A DNA stretch of 5,934 nt from Rickettsiales bacterium (GTDB lineage: Bacteria; Pseudomonadota; Alphaproteobacteria; Rickettsiales; UBA3002). The translations under genes were made by a program, and so were the position numbers. Of the stretch, positions 4,464 through 5,934 are shown in pieces. The notes under the pieces were generated by a model. It ran no database searches, was not told where the DNA came from, and saw nothing but the letters and a program-made list of their open reading frames with translations. The stretch is taken from contig PBPD01000020.1 in assembly GCA_002725445.1 (NCBI GenBank), forward strand, positions 1-5,934. The letters run 5' to 3'. How positions within the stretch are numbered: position 1 is the first letter of the stretch; the number at the start of each line of letters is the position of its first letter.

Positions 4464-5934
4464 ATGCGCGCCTTTTCATTGCTTTTTAGCTTAGCCGTCC
4501 TGCTTGGACTAACCATATTACCAACGAATCATGCGGCGGCACAATCCACGCCTGTGGCGTATAAAGCATTGACCCAGCAAAGCGGGTGGCTCAACACCTC
4601 ACGTGCACTTACTACAGAAGATTTACAAGGGCGCATTGTCCTGCTCGATTTCTGGACCTATTGCTGCATCAACTGCATTCACGTGATTCCCGATCTGCAT
4701 TATCTGGAAGAAAAATACGGCAATAAGTTGCTGGTGATAGGCGTGCACTCCGCCAAGTTTGATAATGAAAAAGACGATGAGAATATCCGTCAGGCCATGC
4801 TGCGCTACGGCATCGACCATCCGGTGGTGAACGACTTTGATTTCCGCATCTGGCGCAGCTTTGGCGTGCGGGCATGGCCAAGCTTCATCCTCATTGGGCC
4901 AGATGGCGAGGTGGTACAGCAATGGGCGGGCGAGGGCAATCGCAACGCCATCGATAAAGCGATTCAGGCGCTCATCCGCGAATCAGATACGCTAAATACG
5001 TCGCCTTTGCCCATAGCGTTGGAGAAAAGCAGCGAACCTGCCACCATCCTGCGCTTCCCCGGCAAGTTGGAGTATATCCCCGATTATCGCGGCGAACCGT
5101 CGCTGGCTATCGCCGATAGCAGCCACAACCGCGTGGTCATAAGCGGTTTGAATGGCGGCATCCGCACCGTTATTGGAAGCGGTAAAGAAGGCACGATGGA
5201 TGGCGCATTTGCCACCGCCACCTTCCACACACCACAAGGTCTGCTCTACCGGGATGGCATGTTATATATCGCCGACACCGACAATCATTTACTGCGCGCC
5301 GCTGATTTGCGCACCAACATGGTGAGCACACTGGCAGGCACGGGCACCAAAGGCTATGACCGCACAGTTAAAAATGCCAAAGCGCGTTCTGTCGATATGG
5401 CCTCGCCGTGGGATCTGGCATTCTATCCTGATGCTGATCATATCGCCATCGCCATGGCAGGCACGCACCAGCTCTGGATCTACAACATTACCGATAAAAC
5501 CGTATCAGTCTTTGCGGGCAATGGGCGCGAATCAATCGACGATGGCAGCTGGCCTTTCAACTCACTCTCGCAGCCAAGCGGTCTATCTGTTACGGGCGAT
5601 AAGCTCTATCTGGTGGATTCGGAAACCAGCTCGCTACGCGTGATGCAGGGCGACGAGCTGGAAACACTCATAGGCTCTGGCCTTTTCACCTTTGGCTATG
5701 AGTCTGGCAAAAAAGGCGAGGCATTAATGCAGCACCCGCTGGGTGTCTATGCTGACGGCGATAATATTTACATCGCCGATGCCTATAATCACGCTATCCG
5801 TCGCTACAATACCGGAACCGAACATCTCTACGATTATGCGGGCACGAGTGAGCGCGGCAACAAAGATGGCAATCGACGATATGCCACCTTTAACGAACCC
5901 AACGACGTGTTGCGCGTTGGCGATACGCTCTATG
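4464..5934 (+). CDS. Exported thioredoxin-like / NHL-repeat protein, NHLRC2-like (3' end cut by window edge)
   Basis: 490 codons are visible with no stop, so the gene runs past the right edge. Residues 1-27 are a Sec signal peptide: MRAF, a hydrophobic core (LLFSLAVLLGLTILP), then AAA-Q as likely cleavage site, pointing to the periplasm. Residues about 45-170 are a thioredoxin fold with WTYCCINC (64-71; CxxC = C68/C71, with an extra Cys at 67), IIGVHSAKF-like VIGVHSAKF (91-99) and a cis-Pro loop AWPSF (137-141). From about 195 come NHL beta-propeller blades: LAIADSSHNRVV (214-225), PQGLLYRDGMLYIADTDNHL (257-276), PWDLAF...GTHQLWIY (315-340), PSGL...LYLVDSETSSLR (371-392), HPLGV...YIADAYNHAIRR (424-447) and EPNDVLRVGDTLY (478-490). 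The order and the CCINC, GVHSAKF and AMAGTHQ motifs match human NHLRC2 as I remember it. In-frame ATGs also occur at 4431 and 4458; 4464 is preferred because GGAAGAAG (4450-4457) sits 6 nt upstream and the signal peptide then starts cleanly. Partner and substrate are unknown. Confidence 0.93.
   Translation, partial: MRAFSLLFSLAVLLGLTILPTNHAAAQSTPVAYKALTQQSGWLNTSRALTTEDLQGRIVLLDFWTYCCINCIHVIPDLHYLEEKYGNKLLVIGVHSAKFDNEKDDENIRQAMLRYGIDHPVVNDFDFRIWRSFGVRAWPSFILIGPDGEVVQQWAGEGNRNAIDKAIQALIRESDTLNTSPLPIALEKSSEPATILRFPGKLEYIPDYRGEPSLAIADSSHNRVVISGLNGGIRTVIGSGKEGTMDGAFATATFHTPQGLLYRDGMLYIADTDNHLLRAADLRTNMVSTLAGTGTKGYDRTVKNAKARSVDMASPWDLAFYPDADHIAIAMAGTHQLWIYNITDKTVSVFAGNGRESIDDGSWPFNSLSQPSGLSVTGDKLYLVDSETSSLRVMQGDELETLIGSGLFTFGYESGKKGEALMQHPLGVYADGDNIYIADAYNHAIRRYNTGTEHLYDYAGTSERGNKDGNRRYATFNEPNDVLRVGDTLY

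Noticed and set aside
4623..5237. Minus-strand open frames under the thioredoxin/NHL gene
   Set aside because: They oppose a clear thioredoxin and NHL coding sequence and have no recognisable features or ribosome binding sites.

Overview
The window looks like a chromosomal segment of a Gram-negative proteobacterium, most likely an alphaproteobacterium. The clues are the form of the tRNA-Arg(CCU) gene, a PutA that begins directly in its proline-dehydrogenase part, GC content estimated by eye near 50%, and a Sec-exported thioredoxin/NHL protein. The lineage is an inference; nothing here fixes the genus. No transposon, CRISPR array, phage gene or attachment site is visible.

Layout from left to right. 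(1) Positions 1-1045, minus strand: the first 348 codons of putA, cut by the left edge. (2) 1116-2600 and 2727-4148, both minus strand: two tandem paralogous genes of a family I do not recognise. Each encodes a protein of about 480 residues with an N-terminal alpha/beta-like domain, three helix-plus-hydrophobic-hairpin units spaced about 100 residues apart, and a strongly conserved charged C-terminal module. The upstream gene (2727-4148) has a candidate sigma70-type promoter overlapped by a Fur-box-like sequence. The downstream gene (1116-2600) has its own extended -10 promoter, and its predicted transcript would begin exactly with a stem-loop. (3) 4300-4376, minus strand: tRNA-Arg(CCU) with an encoded CCA end. 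(4) 4464-5934, plus strand: a secreted thioredoxin-fold/NHL-propeller protein resembling animal NHLRC2, cut by the right edge and divergent from the tRNA.

putA is proline catabolism and the thioredoxin/NHL protein is probably periplasmic redox biology; I see no direct link between them. The two unknown paralogues form the accessory or lineage-specific part of the window. They share strand, order and full-length architecture, so they probably arose by duplication and act together or in related roles, perhaps as a hetero-oligomer in the inner membrane. This is the best candidate for an undescribed system, but its function cannot be read from the sequence.
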